Assembly (NCBI GenBank): GCA_022822445.1
Contig: JAJEBR010000086.1
Location: 1 to 60,154 of the forward strand
DNA from: Gemmatimonadota bacterium
GTDB taxonomy: Bacteria > Gemmatimonadota > Gemmatimonadetes > Longimicrobiales > Gaopeijiaceae
DNA length: 60,154 nt
Reading direction: 5' to 3'
This document shows, one piece after another, positions 15,000 through 23,712 of this stretch (positions within the stretch are counted from its first letter, which is position 1; the number at the start of each line of letters is the position of its first letter). The notes under the pieces are model-generated. The model was not told where the DNA came from. It saw only the letters and a program-made list of their open reading frames with translations, and made no database searches. The position numbers were made by a program, and so were the translations under genes.

Positions 15000-17633
15000 C
15001 TACCCGCACTCCGAGAACCCGCACACGTAGCACTTCTTGCACCCCTCCTCGAAGGCCAGATGGCTGGATCCGCAGGAAGGACACGCGCCGAGCGCGGCGT
15101 CGGACTGGTCGACGTACCGCGTCTGGCCCCCGTGCATGGGAGCCCCCGCCGTCCCGCCTGCGCCAGCCCCGCCACCCCCATCGCCTTCGCCCCCCGTCCC
15201 CACCCCACCGCCCCCAGTCGACACGGGGAGCAGCATCTCCTCCTGCACCCCCTCCTTCTCGGCGAGGTAGTGCTCCAGCGCCTGCGCGATCGCGTCCGGC
15301 GCCGACAGCACCTTCTGCGGGCCCACACCCACGGCCCGGTCGCAGGAGATGCCGCGCAGCTGGCCCTTGATCGCCGTGATCGGGATTCCGGAGCGGAGCG
15401 CGAGCGAGATCAGGCGCCCGATCGCCTCCGAATCCGCCATGGCGGCGCCACCGGCCTTGCCCACGGTGCAGAAGACCTCGAAGGGGCGGCCGTTCTCGTC
15501 CTCGTTGACCGTGACGTAGAGGTCGCCTAGCGGACAGTCCATCTTGATCGTGCGGCCCCTGAGGATCGACGGGCGCTGTCGCTTGTGACGCGACGCCGCG
15601 GCCTCCCTGTCGTGCTCTTCGAGCTGGGCCTTCAGCTCCTCCACGGCGCCTTCCAGGGTGTGGGCGCGCTCGCGCGCGTCGGCGAGCTGCTGGGCCAGGC
15701 CCTCCAGCTCGGCCGGCTGGACGGCCACCGCCGCCTCGCCGGTCTCCGCCGACTCGCCCGACCCGTCCGCGCCCTCCGTCCCCTTCCCTTCCCCCTGCCC
15801 CGTCTTCCCCGTCGAGAGCACCTGCATCGGACGTGAGCCGTCGCGGTACACCGTCACTCCCTTGCACCCGGTCTCGAAGGCCAGCTCGTAGATCTTGCGC
15901 ACGTCGGTGCGCGTGGCCTCGAAGGCGAAGTTGGTCGTCTTGGAGATGGCCGAATCCACATGCTCCTGGAACGCCGCCTGCATGCGCACATGCCAATCCG
16001 GCGAGATGTCGTGGGAGGTGCGGAAGGTGTCCTGGACCTCGGTGGGGACCTCGTCGAAGTGGATGTGGCCCTCCTCGGCGATCTTCTCCATGAGCTCGTC
16101 GCTGTGCCATCCCTCGCGCTTCGCACGCTCGACGAAGTCGGGGTTCACGTCCGGCATCATCACACCCGCCTGGTTGCGCATGAAGGCGACCGCGAAGAGC
16201 GGCTCGATCCCGCCGCTGCACCCGGCGATGATCGAGATCGTGCCGGTGGGCGCAACCGTCGTGAGGTTGCAGTTGCGCATCCGCCGCTCCGGGCGCACGC
16301 GCTCCCCGGCCGCATCCCGCGCACAGCTCCCGCCCGGCCCCCAGATCGACTCCTTCCAGGCCGGGAAGACGCCGCGCAGCTCCGCGAGCCGCTCCGACGC
16401 GATCCTCGTCTCCTCCTCGATGAACCCCATCACCGTGCGCGCCAGCGCCACGCCCTCGTCGGAGTCGTAGCGCACGCCGAGCCGCACCAGCAGGTCCGCC
16501 CACCCCATGATGCCGAGGCCAACCCGGCGGATGTTGCCCGCCAGGTCGCTGATCTCCGGCAGCGGGTAGCGGTTGGCGTCGATGACGTTGTCCAGGAAGT
16601 GGATGGAGAGGTGCACGACCCGCCGCAGACCGTCCCAGTCGATTCCCCTCTCCGGCTCGCCGGTGTGCCCCTGCTTCGCGTAGACGCCCACGTTGATGCT
16701 GCCCAGGTTGCAGACGTCGTACGGCAGCAGCGGCTGCTCGCCGCAGGGGTTCGTGGCCTCGTAGGCCCCCAGCGCCGGCACGGGATTGAACTCGTTGGCG
16801 CGGTCGATGAAGAAGACGCCCGGCTCACCGGTCTTCCACGCCCCCTCGACGATCATGTCGAAGATCTCGCGGGCGTTCTCGCTGCCGGCCACCTCGCCGG
16901 TTCGGGGCGTGACCAGGTCGTACTCCTCGTCGTTCGCGACCGCCTCCATGAAGGCGTCGGTGATCGCGACCGAGATGTTGAAGTTCGTGATCTGCGACGT
17001 GTCGTTCTTGCAGCGGATGAAGGTGCGGATGTCGGGGTGGTCCACGCGCAGGATCCCCATGTTGGCGCCGCGCCGGGTGCCGCCCTGCTTGACCACCTCG
17101 GTGGACGCGTCGTAGAGGCGCATGAAGGACACCGGGCCCGACGCCACCCCCATGGTGGAGCGCACGGTGTCGCCCTCGGGCCGGAGCTGCGAGAAGGAGA
17201 ACCCGGTGCCCCCGCCCGACTGGTGCACGAGCGCCATCGAGCGCAGCGTGTCGTAGATGCCGCTCTTCTCGTTGGAGAGCGCGTCCTCGACGGGGAGCAC
17301 GAAGCAGGCGGAGAGCTGGCCGAGCGGACGCCCCGCGTTCATGAGCGTCGGGGAGTTGGGCTCGAAGCGGCCGGTGGTCATCAGGTCGTAGAAGCTGCGC
17401 GCCACCTCCTCGACGGCGGCGCGCGAGACTCCGTACTTCCGGTCCTCCTCCGCGATCACCCGGGCGACCCGCCAGAACATGGTCTCCGGGTCCTCCGTCG
17501 GTTCACCGTCCTCGTTCTTCTTGAGGTAGCGGCGCGCAAGCACGATGCGTGCGTTCTCCGACAGCTGGGCGGGGGGCAGATCGGCCGGAGGCGGATCCGT
17601 AAAGACATCTGTGGCATTGGATCGTGAAGTCAT
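15000..17633 (-). CDS. nrdJ: Adenosylcobalamin-dependent class II ribonucleotide reductase
   Basis: Reduces ribonucleotides to deoxyribonucleotides without an oxygen requirement, using coenzyme B12. Of 877 residues, the reductase core shows FEPNSPTLMNAGRPLGQLSACF, HQSGGGTGFSFSQLRPEGD, TRRGANMGILRVDHPDI and the active-site NPCGEQPLLPYDVCNLGSIN. The C-terminus holds the Cys-rich swinging tail CPSCGSSHLAFEEGCKKC followed by YVCGFSECG, which regenerates the active-site disulfide. A charged coiled-coil insertion of about 70 residues lies near 640-700. No aerobic NrdAB is in the window. A candidate NrdR box lies about 150 bp upstream. Confidence 0.95.
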   Translation of the reverse strand: MTSRSNATDVFTDPPPADLPPAQLSENARIVLARRYLKKNEDGEPTEDPETMFWRVARVIAEEDRKYGVSRAAVEEVARSFYDLMTTGRFEPNSPTLMNAGRPLGQLSACFVLPVEDALSNEKSGIYDTLRSMALVHQSGGGTGFSFSQLRPEGDTVRSTMGVASGPVSFMRLYDASTEVVKQGGTRRGANMGILRVDHPDIRTFIRCKNDTSQITNFNISVAITDAFMEAVANDEEYDLVTPRTGEVAGSENAREIFDMIVEGAWKTGEPGVFFIDRANEFNPVPALGAYEATNPCGEQPLLPYDVCNLGSINVGVYAKQGHTGEPERGIDWDGLRRVVHLSIHFLDNVIDANRYPLPEISDLAGNIRRVGLGIMGWADLLVRLGVRYDSDEGVALARTVMGFIEEETRIASERLAELRGVFPAWKESIWGPGGSCARDAAGERVRPERRMRNCNLTTVAPTGTISIIAGCSGGIEPLFAVAFMRNQAGVMMPDVNPDFVERAKREGWHSDELMEKIAEEGHIHFDEVPTEVQDTFRTSHDISPDWHVRMQAAFQEHVDSAISKTTNFAFEATRTDVRKIYELAFETGCKGVTVYRDGSRPMQVLSTGKTGQGEGKGTEGADGSGESAETGEAAVAVQPAELEGLAQQLADARERAHTLEGAVEELKAQLEEHDREAAASRHKRQRPSILRGRTIKMDCPLGDLYVTVNEDENGRPFEVFCTVGKAGGAAMADSEAIGRLISLALRSGIPITAIKGQLRGISCDRAVGVGPQKVLSAPDAIAQALEHYLAEKEGVQEEMLLPVSTGGGGVGTGGEGDGGGGAGAGGTAGAPMHGGQTRYVDQSDAALGACPSCGSSHLAFEEGCKKCYVCGFSECG

Positions 17634-17745
17634 GGTACGCGAGTCCCGTCTTTAGAGAAGGGGAAGGACGACTGTGGAAACCGTGGAAAAAGCGGCCCGG
17701 AGCGCTGATCGCGGTGTTGAAAGGTGACCGAAGTCCATGTCTTTC

Positions 17746-17794
17746 AAGGGCCTGGGAGTGTGGATTTCCTCTCGCTGCCCACCAGATATAGTGG
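17746..17794 (-). promoter_or_regulatory. Candidate NrdR box(es) upstream of nrdJ
   Basis: The strong box is at 17779-17794, reading CCACTATATCTGGTGG on the minus strand. It matches the known NrdR consensus ACACWATATATWGTGT at 12 of 16 positions by my hand count. A weaker half-site (AGTGT on the plus strand) lies about 33 bp away, centred near 17754, close to the three-turn spacing usual for paired NrdR boxes. NrdR is the ATP/dATP-sensing repressor of RNR genes. No nrdR gene is in the window. Confidence 0.6.
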
Positions 17795-17860
17795 GACAAT
17801 GAAGGTACACACCCTATGGCTTGTGGTCAAGGGGGGTGGGTGGCCCAGATGGTGCGGGCG

Positions 17861-20800
17861 CTAGAACGCGTTGCCGATCCTCAGGTAGAAGACGGGACCG
17901 TTGCCGTCCACCAGGGGGTAGCCGGTGCCCAGGCGGAGGCTGACCCCCCGCAGATAGAGCGGGGCCACGATCACCGACGCTTCCGCACCCACGCTCCACA
18001 GCGCCGGCTGCCGGGGGTTGTCGTAGCCGGGCTCGCCGAGCGTGGGACCCCAGGCGTTGCCCCCGTCGACGAAGAGCGACCCGTGGAGGCGGTCCAGGAA
18101 GAGGGGCCACGCGCCGAATCCGCGGTCGACGATGGCGATGGGGAAGCGGTACTCCGCGCTCCAGCTCCATGCGAACTTGCCGGACCGAAAGCCGGACCGG
18201 TAGCCGCGCACGGGAAAGAGGCGCCCCGAACCCCCGAAGAGCCCCAGTCCGGTGAACTGCTCCGGCTGCCCCTCGGCGTCGCCGATGTCGAAGTGGAACT
18301 GGTCGGCGCCGGGGCCCGAGGCCGCTCCCGCCGACAGCCGGGTGGCCACCACATGGTTGGCGAAGCCGAGGAGGCCCAGCGCCCTGAACGCCGACAGCTC
18401 GCCGGTGAACTCGCTGTACCCGCGGTCCCGGCCGACGGTGCCGCGCTCGTCGGCGTCGAGGCCGCGCTGTTGGCGCAGGCGCCAGCTGACGAAGCCGCGC
18501 ACTCCGTCCTCCCGGGAGTACGAGAGAGCGCGCCGCTGGGTGTTGGCGAAGGAGAGGGTGGCGCGCAGGTCGGTGAAGTCCCGGTTCGGACGGAGCAGCG
18601 AGGGGCCGGCCCTCCCGTCCGGGTGCTGCACCGTCAGGTGCTCGGCGACCAGGCCCGCGCTGAGCGTAAGCGCGGTGACGTGCCGGTAGCGCTGCCGCAC
18701 GAAGGTCGAGGAGAGCGAGAGGCTGCGCTCCCGCTCCACAAGGAAGAACTCGTGTCGGTCCCCCCTCTGGTCGGGCACCCCGATGGTGCGGGAGGTGGCA
18801 TCGTAGCTCTGAGCCGCGGACAGCCCGAACACCGGATCGCCCAGCCCGGCGTAGTTGTAGGCGAAGCTCCCGGTGAAGCGGCTGCCGTCGATCGACCAGC
18901 GCGCGGCCAGCGCGTAGGCGTGCCGGCCGACGAGGTCGCGCCCGCCCGTCACGATGCCGACGAACGGCTCGAAGACGGTGCGGGTGGCGCCCGCCATGTC
19001 GGTGCCCTCCTCCCGGCCCTGGTAGAGGGGGGACCAGTAGTAGGGGCGCAGGGTGGAGAAAGCGCGGTAGCGCCGGGGAGTGAAACCGGCTTGCCGGAGA
19101 GCGGGATCCTGGGCGGCGGGATCCTGTTCGCCCGCTGCGGCCGGATTCGCGGGCGCGGCGGGATTGGCGGGTGCGATCGGGTTCAAGGGCGTGGCCGGCG
19201 CTTCCGCTGCCCCCTGGCCGGCGGCGAACCGGGGGCTCATCGGCTGGGGTGCGAACCACTCGGCGGGTGCGAAGGGGATGCGCTCGAGATGCCATCCGTC
19301 CGCGTGGTAGGAGGCGTAGTGGATCCACCGGCCCTGCGGGTCGATGGATGGGTGGGAGGCACCGCCCAGCACGTTGGTGACCTGGCGGATTTCGGGGGCC
19401 GCGCCGCCACGCAGCGTGGCCGCGTAGAGGTTCGCGATCCCGGTGCGGTCCGACGACCAGAGGATGGCGGATCCGTCGGGTGTCCAGAAGGGAGCGGTGT
19501 CCACCGCGCGGTTGCGGGTGATCTCGGTGACGACCCGGCCGGCCGTGTCCAGGATGACGATGTCCATCATCGCCGGGCGGACCCACCGCGCAACCGCGAT
19601 GCGGGTCCCGTCGGGCGACCAGCGCGGATACGCCCAGTGACGGCCCGGCTCGGCGTCCACAAGCGTCGCGACCTCGCCCGATGGCAGCGCCACCACCACC
19701 AGCGCATTGCTCCCGCCCCCCTCCCGCACCGCCACCGCGCGGCTCCCATCCGGGGCCACGTCCGCGTAGCTGATCCGCTGGCCGCGCGTCACCCGCTCCA
19801 CCGATCCGTCCCGGCCCGCCCGGTACAGGTCGCTCGTCAGCCGGTAACGGTCGGAGAACTCGAGCTGGGTGAAGTAGAGACCCCCGTCCGGCGCCCACGA
19901 GAGCGATCCCTCCACGCCGTTCACGCGGACCAGCCTGCGTCCCCGCCCCCCATCGACCTCCACCGTCCTGATCTGCGGCTGGCTCACCCCGTCGGAGCGG
20001 AGAAACGCCAGCGTTCCCCCATCGGGCGACACGACCGGCTGGGCGGCCCGGCGGCCCGATCCGTCCACCGTCTCCCCTTCGGTCAGCGGCGCTGCGTCGG
20101 CCAGCCCATCGGCCAGGATGCGGTAGCCCTCCGCGGTCTCGTCCGCCCACGCCTCCCAGCTCGCCCCCACGCCGACCCCAAAGGCGCCCTTCGCGGCCGC
20201 GTCCATCCTGTACGGCACCCACAGCCCCGCGACCGATCGCGCGAACTCCGCCAGCGCCGCCTCGCCGTGCACTTCGGCCATGTGCTCCAGGTAGCGGGCC
20301 CCGTAGACGTACGGCCGGTTCCCCGCGGGCCACACCGGCGAGTCGCCCGTCACCTGCCCCAGCCCGCTCAGCGAACCCTCCAGCGCGGCGGCCCGCATCA
20401 CCATCTCCTGCCAGGTCCCCTTGACGCGCCCCGCCCCGGTCAGCTCCGACTCGTAGTAGGTGGCGAGCCCTTCGAGCATCCAGGTGGGCGCGGCGGCGGA
20501 GGGGAAGACCGGCCAGAGCGCGGGTGGCCGGCCGAACACGCCCCGGATCAGCTTCCCGATCGTGCCTGTCATGTCGAGGTGGAAGGTGTGGACGAGCTCG
20601 TGGGTGATGACCAGCTCCAGCCAGTCGTCGTAGTACGAGATGCTGCCGCCGTCCATCGGGGGCCGCGCAAAGACGGTGATCTGGTTGTAGGGGCGCGGGG
20701 TGGCGAAGCCGTTGGCGATGTCGGCGTGGTCGGTCAGCAGGAGCTGGACGCGGCCCTGGGGGGCGTCGACGAAACGCTCCTCGAGGAGGCCGTATGCGCG

Positions 20801-21007
20801 CTCGGCGGCGGCGGCGGCGTGCCGGGCGACGGCCTCCATCCGCTCCGGGTAGGTGACGACGAAGTGCTCGGTGCCGAACTGGCGCCAGGCCTCGTTGGGG
20901 GGGGTGGTCTGGGGGGCGGCGGAGGTGGGGAGGAGGAGGAGGAGAGGAACCGGGAGGGCCACAGTGCGAAGGCGACGCACACACCGAATGTACTGTAAAC
21001 ATGACAT
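17861..21007 (-). CDS. Outer-membrane metallopeptidase / TolB-like propeller / surface-antigen barrel fusion
   Basis: About 1048 residues in three parts. After a signal peptide comes a gluzincin-like peptidase domain with HELVH at 136-140 and a downstream glutamate in MLEGLATYYES. A WD40/TolB-type propeller follows at about 310-600 (repeats such as VVSPDGGTLAFLRSDG and RWSPDGTRIAVARW). After an Ala/Pro-rich linker comes a C-terminal ~350-residue BamA/TamA-like barrel (Bac_surface_Ag), ending in FYLRIGNAF with the terminal Phe typical of outer-membrane barrels. It is probably an outer-membrane protein displaying a protease. ATG 21007 lies inside a 44-bp element. An in-frame GTG at 20980 gives a cleaner signal peptide and may be the true start. 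Confidence 0.8.
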   Translation of the reverse strand: MSCLQYIRCVRRLRTVALPVPLLLLLPTSAAPQTTPPNEAWRQFGTEHFVVTYPERMEAVARHAAAAAERAYGLLEERFVDAPQGRVQLLLTDHADIANGFATPRPYNQITVFARPPMDGGSISYYDDWLELVITHELVHTFHLDMTGTIGKLIRGVFGRPPALWPVFPSAAAPTWMLEGLATYYESELTGAGRVKGTWQEMVMRAAALEGSLSGLGQVTGDSPVWPAGNRPYVYGARYLEHMAEVHGEAALAEFARSVAGLWVPYRMDAAAKGAFGVGVGASWEAWADETAEGYRILADGLADAAPLTEGETVDGSGRRAAQPVVSPDGGTLAFLRSDGVSQPQIRTVEVDGGRGRRLVRVNGVEGSLSWAPDGGLYFTQLEFSDRYRLTSDLYRAGRDGSVERVTRGQRISYADVAPDGSRAVAVREGGGSNALVVVALPSGEVATLVDAEPGRHWAYPRWSPDGTRIAVARWVRPAMMDIVILDTAGRVVTEITRNRAVDTAPFWTPDGSAILWSSDRTGIANLYAATLRGGAAPEIRQVTNVLGGASHPSIDPQGRWIHYASYHADGWHLERIPFAPAEWFAPQPMSPRFAAGQGAAEAPATPLNPIAPANPAAPANPAAAGEQDPAAQDPALRQAGFTPRRYRAFSTLRPYYWSPLYQGREEGTDMAGATRTVFEPFVGIVTGGRDLVGRHAYALAARWSIDGSRFTGSFAYNYAGLGDPVFGLSAAQSYDATSRTIGVPDQRGDRHEFFLVERERSLSLSSTFVRQRYRHVTALTLSAGLVAEHLTVQHPDGRAGPSLLRPNRDFTDLRATLSFANTQRRALSYSREDGVRGFVSWRLRQQRGLDADERGTVGRDRGYSEFTGELSAFRALGLLGFANHVVATRLSAGAASGPGADQFHFDIGDAEGQPEQFTGLGLFGGSGRLFPVRGYRSGFRSGKFAWSWSAEYRFPIAIVDRGFGAWPLFLDRLHGSLFVDGGNAWGPTLGEPGYDNPRQPALWSVGAEASVIVAPLYLRGVSLRLGTGYPLVDGNGPVFYLRIGNAF

Positions 21008-21030
21008 TCTGTAATGTTCTCTTTACATTC
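20987..21030 (-). promoter_or_regulatory. 44-bp TGTAAAG element, copy A
   Basis: On the minus strand: AATGTAAAGAGAAC, ATTACA, GAATGTCATGTTTACAG, TACATT. It has a -35-like ATTACA, an exact 17-nt spacer and a -10-like TACATT. A GTG in the gene's frame follows 6 nt after TACATT, so transcription may begin at or near the start codon. The element overlaps the ATG at 21007. Confidence 0.65.
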
Positions 21031-21074
21031 CTGGTTCACTTGACGGCGCCCGTTGCCCTCGGCCCCGGCGGTGG

Positions 21075-22757
21075 CTACTTCTCGCTCAGAATCGGGATCA
21101 CCATGGAAGCCATTGCCGACAGGGACGGGCTGGCATCCCAATCTTCGTGCAGGCAGCTGGGTACACCATCCCCCGTGTCCGCCAATACTCGTGGATCATC
21201 GGCACCGGGGGACGTTATCGCCAGTAGCGATACCGGCGGCTCTGATCCGGCGCGTAGCTGCGCGACGAGACAAAAGCGTTTGGGATCGGCCTGAACCGCG
21301 GGCACGACATATTCGGAACCCGTGCGGTCCCAGTTGCCCAGGACCACGTAGTCGACACTCATGGAATCGGCCTGCGCCAGGAGTCTTCCCTCCTCGTTCG
21401 AAAACGGGTAGACCACGGCGGCGTGCCCGCTGAAGGCATGGAAAAGTCTGGGCTTTCGGGCGAACACGACCGCACCCTCCGGCAGCCGTTCCCGTGTCCA
21501 GAGCGCCATGGCCTGCATCTCGGTCATACCTGTCCGATAACATCCCATGGGTCCGGACGCCAGGACCCCAACTCTGCATCGGCTCGCCTCCCCCGCCCGC
21601 TCGAGCCAGGACGCCGCCGCCGGCAGAAGAATCGCGGCGGCGACCACGGCAAACACACGCGGCCGCCACCGGGGAACTCCCGCCAGGAGCTTGCCCAGAG
21701 CTTCGCCCGAATACAACAGGATCGAGGGAATGATGGGCAGCAGGAACCGATCTCCCGACCATACGCTCGGCCACACGAAGATCAGCCCGGCATACAGGAC
21801 GAAGAAGATCTCGTGGACGCCGACTCTCTCGCGAATCCGCAGGACCCAGCCCCACACGGCAAGTGCGGCGAGAATCAGTCCGAGGCACAGGCCCGGCGGA
21901 CCGCCGACACCGGCGAGGCTGGTCGGCAGGATCCCGGTGGCGTACATCCACAGGTTCTCAAGCACCCGCTGCACCAGCTCCGACAGGTCCGCCCGGCCAA
22001 GGTCCGGCGCGTAGGGGTTGACCATCCAGAAGGCGCCGATGTACTCCTCGCCGGCGCGCAGATGCCACGGCACCACCGTAATCGCGAAGAGGGCCGCGAA
22101 CGCGCCCAGGGCCACCCAGCGTCTGGCCAGGGTCAGCCCGGCTACCAGTGCCACCACCAGCGGCAACCCCGCGGATCGCGTGAAGTAGGCCGCGATCACC
22201 AGGAGGAGCCCGGCGGCCAGGACGACCCGCGGCCGGACGGGCGACGCCTCGCCGGACCCCGTTCGTTGGCGCGGCGAATCCGTCTCCGGAGTCAGCAACC
22301 ACAGGGAGGCGAACAGGAACGTCATGAAGAGGGGTTCGGCAAGAATCCACTGGGCGGAGATCAAGACCCCGGGCGCCAAGCCAAAGAGAAGGGCGGTCAC
22401 CGCCGCAATCCGCGGGCCGTGGAGCTTTCGAACCCAGACAAAGCAGAAGGCGGTCGCCGACGCCGTCGTGACGAGCGAGAAGAGCTTGAAGGCGGTCCAG
22501 CTCTTGGCTCCGGCGAGGATGAGCAGGGCCAGGACACCCGGATATACAGGCGGGTACTGCGTGTGGGGCGGCGCACCGGGATGCCACAGCGACGAATACC
22601 CCTGATTGCCGGCGAGGGAATGCGCCAGCGCGATGTAGGCCGCGTTGTCTCCGCCGGGATGGATGGCGGGCAGCGCCGACGTGAACCCCGCCACCACATG
22701 CACGCCCAGCACGATCGCTAGCAGAACCCCGGGCGAATCCCAGGTCGCCTTGCTCAC
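21075..22757 (-). CDS. GT-C-type integral membrane glycosyltransferase
   Basis: A 560-residue polytopic protein with roughly ten hydrophobic helices. Its first loop carries the acidic motif HPGGDNAAYIALAHSLA, the expected position of the catalytic Asp in GT-C transferases of the ArnT/PMT type, which use polyprenyl-phosphate sugars. The C-terminal ~130 residues are extracytoplasmic (YRTGMTEMQAMALWTRERLP). The acceptor is unknown. Its GTG start overlaps the murQ stop (GTGA), and it is the last gene of a methyltransferase-murQ-glycosyltransferase run. Confidence 0.75.
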   Translation of the reverse strand: MSKATWDSPGVLLAIVLGVHVVAGFTSALPAIHPGGDNAAYIALAHSLAGNQGYSSLWHPGAPPHTQYPPVYPGVLALLILAGAKSWTAFKLFSLVTTASATAFCFVWVRKLHGPRIAAVTALLFGLAPGVLISAQWILAEPLFMTFLFASLWLLTPETDSPRQRTGSGEASPVRPRVVLAAGLLLVIAAYFTRSAGLPLVVALVAGLTLARRWVALGAFAALFAITVVPWHLRAGEEYIGAFWMVNPYAPDLGRADLSELVQRVLENLWMYATGILPTSLAGVGGPPGLCLGLILAALAVWGWVLRIRERVGVHEIFFVLYAGLIFVWPSVWSGDRFLLPIIPSILLYSGEALGKLLAGVPRWRPRVFAVVAAAILLPAAASWLERAGEASRCRVGVLASGPMGCYRTGMTEMQAMALWTRERLPEGAVVFARKPRLFHAFSGHAAVVYPFSNEEGRLLAQADSMSVDYVVLGNWDRTGSEYVVPAVQADPKRFCLVAQLRAGSEPPVSLLAITSPGADDPRVLADTGDGVPSCLHEDWDASPSLSAMASMVIPILSEK

Positions 22758-23659
22758 GGCCCGCCGCGCTCCGGGCCCAGGCTGCGAATCCGGCCGCCCA
22801 CGCCTTCCAACGCGGCGCGAGCCTCCTCCGCGCCGACCCGCTTCATGTGCATCACCAGAGCGGTCTTGACGTGGCCACCGGCCCGCCCGAGCAGCTCCCG
22901 CGCCTCGGCCCGCCGCAGGCCGCGCGTCGCCATCAGTATCCGCTCACCGCGGTCCTGCAGCTTCTGGCAGGTGACCTGGAGATCCACCATCAGGTTGCCA
23001 TGGACCTTGCCGAGGCGCACCATGGCCGCCGTCGTGATCGTGTTCAGGATCATCTTGGTTGCGGTTCCCGCCTTCATTCTCGTGGATCCGGTCACGACTT
23101 CCGGACCCGTCAGCGGCGCGATCACGACATCGTGCAGGGCCGGCAGCGCCTCGCCCGGGGGCGTGCAGAGAATCAGGCCGGTGCGCGCACCCAGCTCCCT
23201 GGCCCGCCCCAGCGCCCCGTGTACGAACGGCGTCGTCCCCGAGGTGGCGATTCCGATCACCAGGTCCGCCTCTCCCACGCCTTTGGTGTCCATGGCGGCA
23301 GCTCCGTCCACGGGATGGTCCTCGGCGCCCTCCTGCGAGCGCACGAGCGCGTCGAAGCCGCCGGCGATCACGCCCTGCACCATCTCCGGGTCCGTGCCGT
23401 ACGTCGGCGGCATTTCGGCGGCGTCGAGCACACCCAGCCGGCCCGATGTGCCCGCGCCCACGTAAATGAGGCGGCCACCGCTCTGGAAAGCTCCAACCGC
23501 CAGGTCGACCGCCCGCGCGATCGACACCGACTCCCGTGCCACGGCGCCAGCGACCGTCTCGTCCTCCCGGTTGATGGTTTGCACGATCTCGAGCGTCGAC
23601 AGACTGTCGATGTCTTCGGTGCCCGGGTTCCGCTGTTCGGTCAGACGGTCGTCCAGCAT
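22754..23659 (-). CDS. murQ: N-acetylmuramic acid 6-phosphate etherase
   Basis: Cleaves the lactyl ether of MurNAc-6-phosphate to GlcNAc-6-phosphate plus D-lactate in peptidoglycan recycling. The 301-residue length is right for MurQ. It opens LTEQRNPGTEDIDSLSTLE and contains the SIS motif YVGAGTSGRLGVLDAAEMPP with the catalytic Glu, followed by GVIAGG and TSGTTPFV. ATG 23659 is chosen because it matches the family's N-terminus. A GTG at 23716 overlaps the methyltransferase stop and would add 19 non-conserved residues, but would couple the two genes. Confidence 0.9.
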   Translation of the reverse strand: MLDDRLTEQRNPGTEDIDSLSTLEIVQTINREDETVAGAVARESVSIARAVDLAVGAFQSGGRLIYVGAGTSGRLGVLDAAEMPPTYGTDPEMVQGVIAGGFDALVRSQEGAEDHPVDGAAAMDTKGVGEADLVIGIATSGTTPFVHGALGRARELGARTGLILCTPPGEALPALHDVVIAPLTGPEVVTGSTRMKAGTATKMILNTITTAAMVRLGKVHGNLMVDLQVTCQKLQDRGERILMATRGLRRAEARELLGRAGGHVKTALVMHMKRVGAEEARAALEGVGGRIRSLGPERGGP

Positions 23660-23712
23660 TCCCCGGCCGTCGTCCTCGCACCCGGAAACGGCCGGGTCCG
23701 CCCGGTCCGGCG

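Noticed and set aside
17634-17860. Cobalamin riboswitch before nrdJ
   Set aside because: I could not find B12-box-like conserved sequence or the expected multi-stem layout; only NrdR-type boxes are apparent.
17816-20998. Very long open frame antisense to the outer-membrane peptidase gene
   Set aside because: It lies opposite a gene with clear domains, has no recognisable motif, and long antisense frames are expected in GC-rich coding DNA.
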